A DNA stretch of 64,000 nt, taken from contig NZ_CP063397.1 of assembly GCF_021729845.1 (NCBI RefSeq), positions 3,424,001 through 3,488,000 of the forward strand, read 5' to 3'. Both the position numbers and the translations under genes were made by a program. Origin of the DNA: Rhizobium sp. SL42. GTDB lineage: Bacteria > Pseudomonadota > Alphaproteobacteria > Rhizobiales > Rhizobiaceae. The notes beneath the pieces are model-generated. The model was given only the letters and a program-made list of their open reading frames with translations. It did no database searches and was not told the DNA's origin. The number at the start of each line of letters is the position of its first letter. The first letter of the stretch is position 1. Of the stretch, positions 44,197 through 52,828 are shown piece after piece.

Positions 44197-45594
44197 ATGA
44201 CTTTGACCAATTTCCACGATCTTGGCCTGTCCAAGAATATCGTCGCGACTCTTTCGCATCTCGGTTTTGAAACGCCCACTCCAATCCAGGAAAAGGCAAT
44301 CCCGCTCGTCCTCGAAGGCCGCGATATCGTCGGCCTCGCCCAGACCGGCACCGGCAAGACGGCCGCTTTTGGCCTGCCGATCATCGAAATGCTGTTGAAG
44401 GACGAAAAGCGTCCGGACAACCGCACCACCCGCACCCTCATTCTTGCCCCGACCCGCGAACTGGTAAACCAGATCGGCGACAACCTGCGCAGCTACCTGC
44501 GTCGCCTGCCGCTCAAGATCAACCAGGTCGTCGGCGGCGCTTCGATCGGCAAGCAGCAGCTGCAGCTGGAAAAGGGCACCGACATTCTCGTTGCCACTCC
44601 GGGCCGCCTGCTCGACCTGATCGCCCGCAACGCGATCTCGCTGCGCGCCGTCAACTACCTCGTCCTCGACGAAGCCGACCAGATGCTCGACCTCGGCTTC
44701 ATCCACGATCTGCGCAAGATTTCCAAGATGGTTCCGGCCAAGCGCCAGACCCTGCTGTTTTCGGCCACCATGCCGAGCTCCATCGCCGATCTCGCCGCAA
44801 CCTTCCTGAACAACCCCGCCAAGGTTGCAGTCACGGCCCCGGGCAAGGCTGCCGACAAGGTTGAGCAGCATGTGCACTTCGTCGCCGGCCAGAACGCCAA
44901 GACGGAAATGCTGAAGAAGATCCTCGTCGACAATCCCGATGGCCGCTCCATCGTCTTCCTGCGCACCAAGCACGGCGCCGAAAAGCTGATGAAGCATCTG
45001 GAAGTCAACGGCTTCTCGGTTGCCTCGATCCATGGCAACAAGAGCCAGGGCCAGCGCGAACGCGCCCTCAAGGGCTTCCGTGACGGCGAAATCCGCACGC
45101 TGATCGCCACTGACGTTGCAGCCCGCGGTATCGACATCCCGGCCGTCAGCCACGTCTTCAACTACGATTTGCCGGAAGTGCCGGACGCCTACGTACACCG
45201 TATCGGCCGTACCGCCCGCGCGGGTCGCGACGGCATCGCCATCGCGTTCTGCGGTCCCGACGAAGGCCGCCTGCTGCGCGACGTCGAGCGCCTGATGGGC
45301 ATCGACATTCCGGTTGCCAGCGGCGAAGCACCGACAAACCTCAGCCGTCCTGCGCGTCCGCAGCGTCGTGCCGGCGGCGGCGGCGCTCCCGGCGGTAACC
45401 GCAATCACCAGGCCCAGGGCCGCGGCAAGTCCGACGGCGAGAACCGTGGCGGCCCCAAGGCCGACGGTCGTCCGGGCGCCAAGCGCAAGAGCGGCAATGG
45501 CGGCAATCGCAACGGTAGCGGCAAGAGCTACGGCCAGGGCAAGCCCCCGGCCCGTTCGGGCACGGCTCCGGGCGGACGTCGCCGCGAAGCCTGA
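44197..45594 (+). CDS. DEAD-box RNA helicase (RhlE-like)
   Basis: A 465-residue ATP-dependent RNA helicase with all motifs in order: Q motif (FETPTPIQEKAIP), Walker A AQTGTGKT, PTRELVNQI, TPGRLLD, DEAD variant VLDEADQML, SATMPSS, IVFLRTKHGAEKL, ATDVAARGIDIP and HRIGRTARAG. A basic Gly/Arg/Asn-rich tail from about residue 380 should bind RNA. The ATG at 44197 follows AAAGG very closely; a TTG at 44203 has better spacing. The 280-bp gap upstream implies a long leader, often seen in cold-regulated helicase genes. Confidence 0.94.
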   Translation: MTLTNFHDLGLSKNIVATLSHLGFETPTPIQEKAIPLVLEGRDIVGLAQTGTGKTAAFGLPIIEMLLKDEKRPDNRTTRTLILAPTRELVNQIGDNLRSYLRRLPLKINQVVGGASIGKQQLQLEKGTDILVATPGRLLDLIARNAISLRAVNYLVLDEADQMLDLGFIHDLRKISKMVPAKRQTLLFSATMPSSIADLAATFLNNPAKVAVTAPGKAADKVEQHVHFVAGQNAKTEMLKKILVDNPDGRSIVFLRTKHGAEKLMKHLEVNGFSVASIHGNKSQGQRERALKGFRDGEIRTLIATDVAARGIDIPAVSHVFNYDLPEVPDAYVHRIGRTARAGRDGIAIAFCGPDEGRLLRDVERLMGIDIPVASGEAPTNLSRPARPQRRAGGGGAPGGNRNHQAQGRGKSDGENRGGPKADGRPGAKRKSGNGGNRNGSGKSYGQGKPPARSGTAPGGRRREA

Positions 45595-45636
45595 GCTTCA
45601 CGCGCCTGACCGATTGATACACATATATTGACAGAC

Positions 45637-45668
45637 ATGGCGCGGCTTCGGTCGCGCCATTTTTGTTT
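45637..45668 (+). terminator. Helicase gene intrinsic terminator
   Basis: A perfect 8-bp stem ATGGCGCG/CGCGCCAT with an 8-nt loop (GCTTCGGT) is followed by TTTTGTTT. It lies 42 bp after the helicase stop and ends just before the convergent EamA gene. Confidence 0.85.
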
Positions 45669-45674
45669 GGCGCC

Positions 45675-46562
45675 TTAGCCGGCCGGCACCGCTGCACTCT
45701 TGCGGTTGGTGAGATAGACGCCGAGCACGACGATCACTGTACCGACGATCATCGGCATTGTCAGCCTCTCGCCAAAGAGGAGTGCCGCCTCCAGGGCAGC
45801 AAGCGGCGGAACGAGATAGATCAGCGAAGCCGCCTTCGACACGTCGCCACGACGAATCAGATAGAGCAGCAGCGCAATCGCACCCATGGAAATGCCGAGC
45901 ACCGACCAGCCGAGCACGGCAAACAGGCCAAGCCCCCAGCTCACATGCAGGTCTTCAAGCAACAGCGCAGCCGGAACCGTGACGATCAAGGCGCCGACAT
46001 ATTGAAGCGTGGCAACCGCACGCAGATCCACTTCGTGCAGATAGCGCTTCTGATAGATCGTGCCGGCGGTCACGCAGGCCATGGCCAGGACATTGACGGC
46101 GACGGCACCGACCGGAATGGCCACGGCATCCAGCGCCAGCACATTTGGCAGAACGGCGATCGCTATGCCGGCAAATCCGAGCAGCAGGCCAAGCCGCTGG
46201 CTGCCCGACAGGGCCTCTCCGATAAGATAGGCGGCCGCAATTCCCGTCATCAGCGGCTGCAGGCCGGCAATGATGCCCGACAACGAGGCCGGCACGCCCT
46301 GCCCGATCGCCCACCACACCATGCCAAGATAGAAACCGTGCAGAAACATCCCTGACACCACCGCATGGATCAGCGCCGAGCGACTGACAGGCCACCGGAC
46401 ACCGCTCACTCGGCAGACCAGGTAAAACAGCACGGCAGCCACGGCGTAGCGCAAGACCAGGAATGTCAGCGGATCAGCGAACAGGCTCGCATATTTGGCG
46501 GCCACCCAGCCGGTAGACCAGAGCAGAACAAAGAGAACAGGCGCAAGGCGGTGAAGTGTCAT
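45675..46562 (-). CDS. EamA-family (DMT) exporter
   Basis: A 295-residue drug/metabolite-type transporter with ten hydrophobic helices in two EamA repeats. The first begins APVLFVLLWSTGWVAAKYASLFADPLTFLVLRY; the second starts near residue 150 and ends LTMPMIVGTVIVVLGVYLTNRK. The substrate is not predictable. Monocistronic, convergent with the helicase. Confidence 0.9.
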   Translation of the reverse strand: MTLHRLAPVLFVLLWSTGWVAAKYASLFADPLTFLVLRYAVAAVLFYLVCRVSGVRWPVSRSALIHAVVSGMFLHGFYLGMVWWAIGQGVPASLSGIIAGLQPLMTGIAAAYLIGEALSGSQRLGLLLGFAGIAIAVLPNVLALDAVAIPVGAVAVNVLAMACVTAGTIYQKRYLHEVDLRAVATLQYVGALIVTVPAALLLEDLHVSWGLGLFAVLGWSVLGISMGAIALLLYLIRRGDVSKAASLIYLVPPLAALEAALLFGERLTMPMIVGTVIVVLGVYLTNRKSAAVPAG

Positions 46563-46932
46563 GCGGCGGGCATCCAGGGGTCAGGGGCTCTCGGGATGCG
46601 GCCTGCCCCCGGTCTCGGCTGGTTAACCCCTCGCCGTCAGCTGGTCAAAAGACTTTTGATGCATGCTGCGATGAATTCCGCTGATGCCCGGGAGGAGAAA
46701 ATATTTCCCTACGGCTTACGGCTAAAATTTAGGCAGAGAAGTCGATCACGTGCGCCCGTGAAGCCAAGCTTCGTCAGGACCACCGGAGGTAGCTGACTGC
46801 TCCCTTGCCAAACAACCGCAACTTCCGCCGAAATACTGGGCTTATGCCTCTTTTTAAGGCCGCAGCGATCAGTGGAAATTCTTTCGTCAGAAGCCTGCGC
46901 GCTGCTTGCATTGGTAAATGGTCTGTATTCAA
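46563..46932. other. Intergenic region, no gene seen
   Basis: About 370 bp between divergent genes. It holds no convincing frame, no hairpin with a T-run and no recognised motif. It must hold the promoters of the EamA gene and the ATP-grasp operon. A short minus-strand frame overlaps the ATP-grasp start and is probably not real. Confidence 0.5.
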
Positions 46933-48366
46933 ATGGCAAAAAAAGGGGATGCGCCATTGGCATTTGACGAAATGATTAAAGCGGATAGCGGTCCGCGGGT
47001 TCCCTATCAGAATTACCACGACTGGTATTCCAACCAGGATCCGGCAAGACTGCTGGCGAAGTCCAGAGACGCCGAAAACATCTTCCGCAAGACCGGCATT
47101 ACCTTTGCCGTTTACGGCCACGAGGACTCCTCGGAAAAGCTCATTCCCTTCGACATCATCCCCCGCATCATATCCGGTCGTGAATGGCGCAAGCTGGCCC
47201 AGGGTATCGAGCAGCGCGTCATCGCTCTCAATGCCTTTCTTGACGACATCTACCACAAGCAGGAAATCATTCGCGCCGGCCGTATTCCGCGTGAACTGAT
47301 CGAGAAGAACGTCACCTTCCTGCCCGAAATGATTGGTTTTCGTCCGCCCGGCGGCGTCTATACCCATATCGTCGGCACAGACATCGTACGCACCGGCGAA
47401 GACCAGTTCTTCGTCCTCGAGGACAATGCCCGCACGCCCTCCGGTGTCAGCTACATGCTGGAAAACCGGGAAACGATGATGCAGATGTTCCCCGAACTCT
47501 TCCAGCTGAACAAGGTGCAGCGCGTCGAGGATTATCCGCATCTGCTGCGCCAGTCGCTCTCCTCGCTTGCGCCTCCCGGCTGCAAGGGCAAGCCACGCGT
47601 CGCGGTACTGACCCCCGGCATCTACAATTCAGCCTATTACGAGCATTCCTTCCTTGCCGACATGATGGGCGTGGAACTGGTCGAGGGCTCGGACCTGCGG
47701 GTCATCGACGGCAAGGTGAAGATGCGCACCACGCGCGGCTACGAGGCCATCGACGTGCTCTATCGCCGTGTCGACGACGACTATCTCGATCCGCTGACCT
47801 TCCGGCCCGACAGCTGCCTCGGCGTCCCCGGGATCATGGACGTCTATCGCGCCGGCAATATCACCATTGCCAATGCGCCGGGCACCGGCATTTGCGACGA
47901 CAAGGCCATCTATTCCTACATGCCGGAAATCGTCGAGTTCTATACCGGCCGCAAGGCGCTGCTCGAAAACGTCCCGACCTGGCGCTGTTCGGAGGCCGAC
48001 AGCCTGAAATACGTGCTGGAGCATCTGGAAGAACTAGTGGTCAAGGAAGTGCACGGTTCCGGTGGCTACGGCATGCTGGTCGGCCCGACCGCATCGAAGC
48101 GGGAACGAGCGGTCTTTGCCGAAAAGCTGAAAGCGCGCCCGAACAACTACATCGCCCAGCCGACATTGTCGCTGTCGACGGTGCCGATCTTGGTCAACAA
48201 GGGGATCGCGCCCCGCCATGTCGACCTTCGTCCTTATGTCCTCGTCTCCGACAAGGTGCAGATCATTCCCGGCGGTCTGACCCGCGTGGCCCTGAAGCAG
48301 GGTTCTCTCGTGGTCAATTCCAGCCAGGGCGGCGGCACCAAGGACACCTGGGTATTGGAGGACTGA
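46933..48366 (+). CDS. Circularly permuted ATP-grasp protein (COG2308 type)
   Basis: A 477-residue member of the circularly permuted type 2 ATP-grasp family, predicted to be a peptide ligase. Typical stretches are FDEMIKADSG, RVPYQNYHDWY, FRKTGITFAVYG, RPPGGVYTHIVGTDIVR, FFVLEDNARTPSGVSYMLENR, TPGIYNSAYYEH and VVKEVHGSGGYGMLVGP. The ATG at 46933 lacks a Shine-Dalgarno; a TTG at 46957 with GGGG 8 nt upstream would give MAFDEM, closer to family N-termini, and may be the true start. First of a three-gene operon. Confidence 0.92.
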   Translation: MAKKGDAPLAFDEMIKADSGPRVPYQNYHDWYSNQDPARLLAKSRDAENIFRKTGITFAVYGHEDSSEKLIPFDIIPRIISGREWRKLAQGIEQRVIALNAFLDDIYHKQEIIRAGRIPRELIEKNVTFLPEMIGFRPPGGVYTHIVGTDIVRTGEDQFFVLEDNARTPSGVSYMLENRETMMQMFPELFQLNKVQRVEDYPHLLRQSLSSLAPPGCKGKPRVAVLTPGIYNSAYYEHSFLADMMGVELVEGSDLRVIDGKVKMRTTRGYEAIDVLYRRVDDDYLDPLTFRPDSCLGVPGIMDVYRAGNITIANAPGTGICDDKAIYSYMPEIVEFYTGRKALLENVPTWRCSEADSLKYVLEHLEELVVKEVHGSGGYGMLVGPTASKRERAVFAEKLKARPNNYIAQPTLSLSTVPILVNKGIAPRHVDLRPYVLVSDKVQIIPGGLTRVALKQGSLVVNSSQGGGTKDTWVLED

Positions 48367-48367
48367 C

Positions 48368-49315
48368 ATGGTCATGCTCGGAAGAACTGCCAACGGCCTT
48401 TTCTGGATGTTTCGCTACATCGAAAGGGCAGAAAACATTGCCCGGATCGTCGATGCCGGCTTGAGGATGTCATTGACCCGCTCGGGTGCCAGCGATGACG
48501 ACTGGGGTGCGGTGCTGCTCAGCGCCGATGTCCGCGACATCTTCGACAAGCACCATGACAAGGTGACGGCGTCGGACGCGATCGACTTCCTCTTGCGCGA
48601 CCTGTCCAACCCGTCAAGCGTCATGTCCTGCATTGATTCCGCCCGCAACAATGCCCGCATGGTCCGCACCGCGCTCACCCGCGAGACCTGGGAAGCGATG
48701 AACGAATGCTGGATCGAGATGAAGCAGATGCTCGCCCGCAAGCTGAAATCGGCCGACCTGCCGGAAGTGATCGACACGGTCAAGCGACGCGCAGGCCTGA
48801 TCCGCGGCGCCTTCCACGGCTCGATGCTGCGCAACGAGATCTACAATTTCGCCCGCATCGGCACCTTCATCGAACGCGCCGACAATACCAGCCGCATTCT
48901 CGACGTGAAATATTACGTCCTGCTTCCAGCGATCACCCAGGTCGGCTCGTCGCTCGACAACATGCAGTGGGAATCGATCCTGCGCTCGGTCTCGGCCCAT
49001 CGCTCCTATCGCTGGGTCTATGACGGCGAGTACAAGGCGACCAACATCGCAGACTTTCTCATCCTCAACGGCCAGATGCCTCGCTCGCTTGCCTATTGCT
49101 ACGACAAGATCGTCAGCAACCTCGGCTATGTCGGCCAGGATTACGGCGAACGGCTGGCTGCCCACGAGACGGCAGAGCGGGTGCGCTCGACATTGCAAAA
49201 GACGTCGATCGGCACGATCATGGATCAGGGCCTGCATGAATTCCTCGACAATTTCATCAGCCACAACAACCAGTTGGGTCAGGAAATTACCGAGGGTTAC
49301 CGCTTTTACAGCTGA
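48368..49315 (+). CDS. Alpha-E domain protein (COG2307 type)
   Basis: A 315-residue all-helical alpha-E protein. It begins MLGRTANGLFWMFRYIERAENIARIVDAG, the family hallmark, with a second RIGTFIERADNTSRILDVKYY in the middle. It starts 1 bp after the ATP-grasp stop. In genomes this protein almost always accompanies the ATP-grasp gene. The biochemical role is unproven; Iyer and Aravind proposed a peptide or amide-bond forming system for this association. Confidence 0.93.
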   Translation: MVMLGRTANGLFWMFRYIERAENIARIVDAGLRMSLTRSGASDDDWGAVLLSADVRDIFDKHHDKVTASDAIDFLLRDLSNPSSVMSCIDSARNNARMVRTALTRETWEAMNECWIEMKQMLARKLKSADLPEVIDTVKRRAGLIRGAFHGSMLRNEIYNFARIGTFIERADNTSRILDVKYYVLLPAITQVGSSLDNMQWESILRSVSAHRSYRWVYDGEYKATNIADFLILNGQMPRSLAYCYDKIVSNLGYVGQDYGERLAAHETAERVRSTLQKTSIGTIMDQGLHEFLDNFISHNNQLGQEITEGYRFYS

Positions 49316-49333
49316 CGGATCAGGACAAGAAGC

Positions 49334-50158
49334 ATGCGCTTGCGGATCACCCACACCACAGTTTACCGCTATGACGACCCGGTGCAGTATTCGCTGCAAA
49401 GGCTGCGGCTGTCGCCGGTCAACGGCCCCGGCCAGACCGTGCTGTCGTGGAATATCAAGGTCGACGGCGCAACGGTCGAGGCAGGCTTCAACGACCAGTT
49501 CGGCAACCACACCCACCTTGTTTCCACCGAAGGCGACAGCAAGACGGTGCATATCATCGCCTGCGGCGAGGTGGACACCGAAGACCGCGCCGGCGTCTAT
49601 GGCCCGCATCAGGGCTATTGCCCCCTCTGGCTCTACCTGCGGGACACGCCGCGGACCAAACCGGGCAAGTTGACGCGCGAACTGGTCAAGAGCCTCGTCG
49701 GCGATTCAGAACTTGCCAAGATGCACGACCTGATGGCGAGGTTGAGCCAGGCGGTCGCCTATGAGACCGGTTCAACCGGCACGGAAACCACCGCCGAACA
49801 GGCACTGGAAGCAGGCCACGGCGTCTGTCAGGACCACGCGCATGTCTTCATCACCGCCGCCCGCCTGATGAACCTGCCGGCCCGCTACGTTTCGGGCTAC
49901 CTGATGATGGAAGGCATGACCGACCAGACGGCAACCCATGCCTGGGCCGAAGTCCATATCCAGGGGCTCGGCTGGGTCGGCTTCGATGCCGCCAACAATG
50001 TCTGCCCCGACGCTCGTTATGTGCGCATTGCCACCGGCCTGTGCTACGCCGACGCCGCCCCGGTGTCCGGGATGCGGATCGGCCTCGCCGGCGAGGACCT
50101 CAACGTCAAGGTGGTGGTCGAAACGAAGGAACAGAGCCAGAGCCAGTCTCAGAGTTGA
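49334..50158 (+). CDS. Transglutaminase-like cysteine protease family protein
   Basis: A 274-residue protein with the Bact_transglu_N domain (MRLRITHTTVYRYDDPVQYSLQRLRLSP) and a transglutaminase core. The catalytic triad is Cys in GHGVCQDHAHVF, His in ATHAWAEVHI and Asp in WVGFDAANN. No signal peptide. The C-terminus ends in a short Gln-Ser repeat (EQSQSQSQS). Third gene of the ATP-grasp/alpha-E unit. The Anbu proteasome-like gene that often follows in other bacteria is not here. Confidence 0.93.
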   Translation: MRLRITHTTVYRYDDPVQYSLQRLRLSPVNGPGQTVLSWNIKVDGATVEAGFNDQFGNHTHLVSTEGDSKTVHIIACGEVDTEDRAGVYGPHQGYCPLWLYLRDTPRTKPGKLTRELVKSLVGDSELAKMHDLMARLSQAVAYETGSTGTETTAEQALEAGHGVCQDHAHVFITAARLMNLPARYVSGYLMMEGMTDQTATHAWAEVHIQGLGWVGFDAANNVCPDARYVRIATGLCYADAAPVSGMRIGLAGEDLNVKVVVETKEQSQSQSQS

Positions 50159-50298
50159 ATCGCCGCAAGGCCGAACCTTCTGAAGGCCAGGCCCGCCGCT
50201 AAAATTGCTGCCGCCGCAAGCCCTGCTCCATTCAGCCGTGATTGAATGGGGTCCGAAAGGCGCCGCAACGCGGACGTCCGCAGCAACAGGTCGCATGC

Positions 50299-50745
50299 AT
50301 GCTGTTTGGAAAATCGCTGTTCCAGTCGGTGGTCGACCGCCTCGCCGACGAAGCCGAGGCAGAGGTCGAAGCGCCGGAGCCTAGCTTCCGCGTGAACGGC
50401 CTGTCGGCCGGTTTTGCCACGGAAAAGATTGAGGCATCTCCCGTCAATGCCGGCCTGCGCCAGGACGCCTATCTATTCCTGATGTCGCAGGATGAACCCA
50501 CCGAGACGAAGGCGCCGGTCAAGCCGCCGCATCTTGATCGCCTGACGGTGGAGCAGATTGCCGAGGATCTGGGAATTCTGGCCGATGATACGCGCGACAT
50601 GCTGCAGGAAAGGCGCCGGCTTTTCGCCCGGCACAACCATCCAGACACCGTGCATCCCGATTTCCGTGAGCCGGCCAACACGCGAATGAAGATCGCCAAC
50701 CTCCTGATCGACGAGGCCCTGCGACGGCTCGACGCTACGGTCTGA
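50299..50745 (+). CDS. Short J-domain-like protein
   Basis: A 148-residue soluble protein. The last 70 residues (LTVEQIAEDLGI...LQERRRLFARHNHPDTVHPDF...TRMKIANLLIDEALRRL) resemble a J domain: a basic helix II, the His-Pro-Asp motif in HNHPD and a helix III. The N-terminal half is acidic and low-complexity. If correct, it would stimulate a DnaK-type chaperone. An upstream frame extends to 50242 but the ATG at 50299, after ACAGG, looks better. No clear operon partner. Confidence 0.65.
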   Translation: MLFGKSLFQSVVDRLADEAEAEVEAPEPSFRVNGLSAGFATEKIEASPVNAGLRQDAYLFLMSQDEPTETKAPVKPPHLDRLTVEQIAEDLGILADDTRDMLQERRRLFARHNHPDTVHPDFREPANTRMKIANLLIDEALRRLDATV

Positions 50746-50765
50746 TTCGCAGCCAGAGACGACAG

Positions 50766-51233
50766 TCAGTCGTAAAGGCGCTTCAGCAGCGCAATCACCG
50801 AATCACGCTGTGCGATGCCACCGAGCTGCGCCAGCACCCACTCCTCATGACCCTGCCAGATCGGCATCAGCTCGTTGAGATAGGCCTCGCCGGCCGGTGT
50901 CATATAGAGCGACTGTACCCGACGATCGGTTTCGGACTTGCGCCGCTCGACGAAACCCTTGTTTTCCAGGCCATCGACAATCGCGACGAAATTCGCCCGC
51001 TGGATACCGAGCGCTTCGGCCACTTCGCTCTGTTTGGAGCCCTGATTGCGCTTCAGAAGCAGCAGGACGGCAAAATCCGTCGGTCGCAGGCCCTTGGATG
51101 AAAAAGCTTCGTTGAAATGCTGGAACACTGCAAGCTGCGCCCGTCTCAGGCTGTAACCGACAGCATCCTCCATCATCGAAAAATCAAGCCCGTTCTCGTT
51201 GGGCACCAGATCATCAGTCATCATTTCCGGCAT
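50766..51233 (-). CDS. MarR-family transcriptional regulator
   Basis: A 155-residue MarR-type repressor. The winged helix (LRPTDFAVLLLLKRNQGSKQSEVAEALGIQRANFVAIVDGLENKGFVERRKSETDRRVQSLYMTPAGEAYL) is flanked by dimerisation helices. The ERRKSETDRR wing is canonical. Ligand and targets are unknown; no obvious target gene is adjacent. Confidence 0.92.
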   Translation of the reverse strand: MPEMMTDDLVPNENGLDFSMMEDAVGYSLRRAQLAVFQHFNEAFSSKGLRPTDFAVLLLLKRNQGSKQSEVAEALGIQRANFVAIVDGLENKGFVERRKSETDRRVQSLYMTPAGEAYLNELMPIWQGHEEWVLAQLGGIAQRDSVIALLKRLYD

Positions 51234-51579
51234 TTTGACGCCATTGTATAAAAATCCCCCTGCCCCTCAGATAGGCCCGTTGATCGCGCCTTTTTTCAGA
51301 AGTCGCGCGATCTTAACGGTTTAGACCCAAGCCACAAGTCTCCGCCAAGCCGCTCAAACCCGTTTTGCCGGCTTTTGACCTATTTTAGGTCATCTCCGCG
51401 CGCAAAACCGCAGGCATTGTGACGTGACCTGCACAACTGATCACAAAATGCCCATCCTCTCCCGTCGCGATGATGAACGAGAAGACGGCAAGTCCTGCTT
51501 TTTACGATTGAAGCCAGCCAGCGACTGCGCTATGACCGCAGCACAGCACAAGGCGATTCACCGAACGAATGCCTTGGAA
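51234..51579. other. Intergenic region upstream of tRNA-Arg
   Basis: About 345 bp between the divergent MarR gene and tRNA-Arg. A possible -10 box for the MarR gene (TATACA on the minus strand, near 51250) is seen. Otherwise I see no gene, repeat or hairpin; the tRNA promoter must lie here. Confidence 0.45.
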
Positions 51580-51656
51580 GCACCCGTAGCTCAGCTGGAT
51601 AGAGTGTTGGATTCCGATTCCAAAGGTCACAGGTTCGAATCCTGTCGGGTGCGCCA
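51580..51656 (+). tRNA. tRNA-Arg (anticodon CCG)
   Basis: A 77-nt cloverleaf with encoded CCA. The acceptor arms GCACCCG/CGGGTGC, D arm GCTC/GAGT, anticodon stem TTGGA/TCCAA with loop TTCCGAT (anticodon CCG, reading codon CGG) and T arm ACAGG-TTCGAAT-CCTGT all pair. No integrase or att-like duplication is seen next to it. Confidence 0.95.
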
Positions 51657-51835
51657 TTTCACATATGTCCATACCAAAGACTTAGGCGCGAATAGACGGC
51701 AGCCTCATATGTTGGCACCTGCGTTCTTTATCGATATCTTCCATCGATAAAATCGCCGCCCGTGGTGTGGTGCAAATGTATCGACGATGTGGCTGGAGGT
51801 GATGTCCGCCCGTCAATCATTCAGGAAGAGTATTC

Positions 51836-52492
51836 ATGCAGAGAATTCTCGAACCTGAGATCATGGCAGACCCCGAGCAGTCGCTCGCCTACGCAAATGC
51901 CGACTTCTCCATTTCCAATCAATCCTTTGTCGACCATGTCCTGTCGAACGGCGGACATCGCCTGCAGCATGTCGTCGATATCGGCTGCGGACCATGTGAT
52001 GTAATGGTGAGGTTGGCGGATGCCTGTCCTGAAATCTGCATCACCGCGATCGACGGATCGGCAGCGATGGTCGAGCTTGCCCGCAGGGCCGTGTTGGCAG
52101 CCGACCACCAATCCCGGATAAGGCTCATGCAGGGATACGTTCCGGGTCTGGCTCTGCCCGAACACAGCTTCGATGCGGTCCTCTCGAAGGATCTTCTGCA
52201 TCACCTGCCCGACCCGATGGTTTTGTGGACTGAAACGCAACGGTTGGGCCGCCAAGGTGCATCGGTGCATGTGATGGACCTGATCAGGCCGGATACGCAG
52301 CAGCATGCCCGCGACATCGTCGAGAAGGTGGCGCCGGACGCGCATGCAATCCTCTGTGAGGACTTCTACAATTCATTGTGTGCCGCATTCACGATCGACG
52401 AAATCAACGGGCAGCTCGAAAAAGCCGGCTTGCAGCTACAGGTTCGCCAAATCAGCGACCGTCACATGCTGATCTTCGGCACCTTGCCGTGA
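51836..52492 (+). CDS. Class I SAM-dependent methyltransferase
   Basis: A 218-residue methyltransferase with motif I VVDIGCGPCDVMVRLA, motif II ITAIDGSAAMVELAR and motif IV-like FDAVLSKDLLHHLPDPMVLW. The substrate is unknown; the LHHLPD motif is typical of the UbiE/Methyltransf_25 group. AGGAAG lies 8 nt before the ATG. Alone on its strand, followed by a large non-coding stretch and the convergent repeat-protein gene. Confidence 0.88.
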   Translation: MQRILEPEIMADPEQSLAYANADFSISNQSFVDHVLSNGGHRLQHVVDIGCGPCDVMVRLADACPEICITAIDGSAAMVELARRAVLAADHQSRIRLMQGYVPGLALPEHSFDAVLSKDLLHHLPDPMVLWTETQRLGRQGASVHVMDLIRPDTQQHARDIVEKVAPDAHAILCEDFYNSLCAAFTIDEINGQLEKAGLQLQVRQISDRHMLIFGTLP

Positions 52493-52706
52493 CGCTGCAC
52501 CGCTCGCATCGCCGCCGCAACGCTCGTACCGGGCAAGGATGACACGTGGAACCCAACTGATCCTGGTTGGGAATGCACTTCGGTTGCCAAGGTCAATGCG
52601 GCAGCCTTTGTAGACTGTGCTGCTGGCTCGTTCGGCCTGGACGCGTGCTGCTCCAGAACGATCCCGACAACCCGCCCCCCCGCGGCTTGGCCATCTCTAC
52701 GCAGCA

Positions 52707-52740
52707 AAATGCCGCCCCTTCGGCTGAAGGGACGGCATTT
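52707..52740. terminator. Terminator between convergent genes
   Basis: A 15-bp stem with one mismatch (arms 52707-52721 and 52726-52740) and GGCT loop. On the minus strand it ends in GGCATTTTGC with a four-T run, so it probably ends the repeat-protein transcript; it may also stop the methyltransferase transcript. Confidence 0.65.
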
Positions 52741-52756
52741 GCTTGTGCTTTGTTGC

Positions 52757-52775
52757 GTGTGTGTGTGTGTGTGTG
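52757..52775. repeat. (GT)9 microsatellite
   Basis: Nineteen bases of pure alternating GT, followed about 20 bp later by a second short GT stretch. Rare in bacteria of this GC content. It lies outside coding sequence, about 55 bp beyond the repeat-protein stop. Confidence 0.9.
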
Positions 52776-52799
52776 CCGTTTGGCAGTGGCAGTGTGTGT

Positions 52800-52821
52800 C
52801 GGCGCGGCTTTCGCCGCGCCG
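52800..52821. other. GC-rich hairpin just after the repeat-protein stop
   Basis: A perfect 9-bp stem CGGCGCGGC/GCCGCGCCG with TTTC loop, 8 bp after the stop codon on the minus strand. There is no T-run, so it may protect the 3' end or assist the terminator further down. Confidence 0.5.
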
Positions 52822-52828
52822 GTTGTGA

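Larger units (their letters stand above)
52493..52828. other. 3' region between methyltransferase and repeat-protein genes
   Basis: About 335 bp with no gene. It holds a terminator-like hairpin (52707-52740), a GT dinucleotide tract (52757-52775) and a GC-rich hairpin (52800-52821), listed separately. The first 200 bp show nothing recognisable. Confidence 0.6.

Noticed and set aside
46709..46963. 84-codon minus-strand frame upstream of the ATP-grasp gene
   Set aside because: It overlaps the ATP-grasp start, has no recognisable domain and no good start signal.
51580..51656. tRNA-Arg as integration site of a genomic island
   Set aside because: No integrase, no partial tRNA copy downstream and no transposase in the neighbouring 12 kb.
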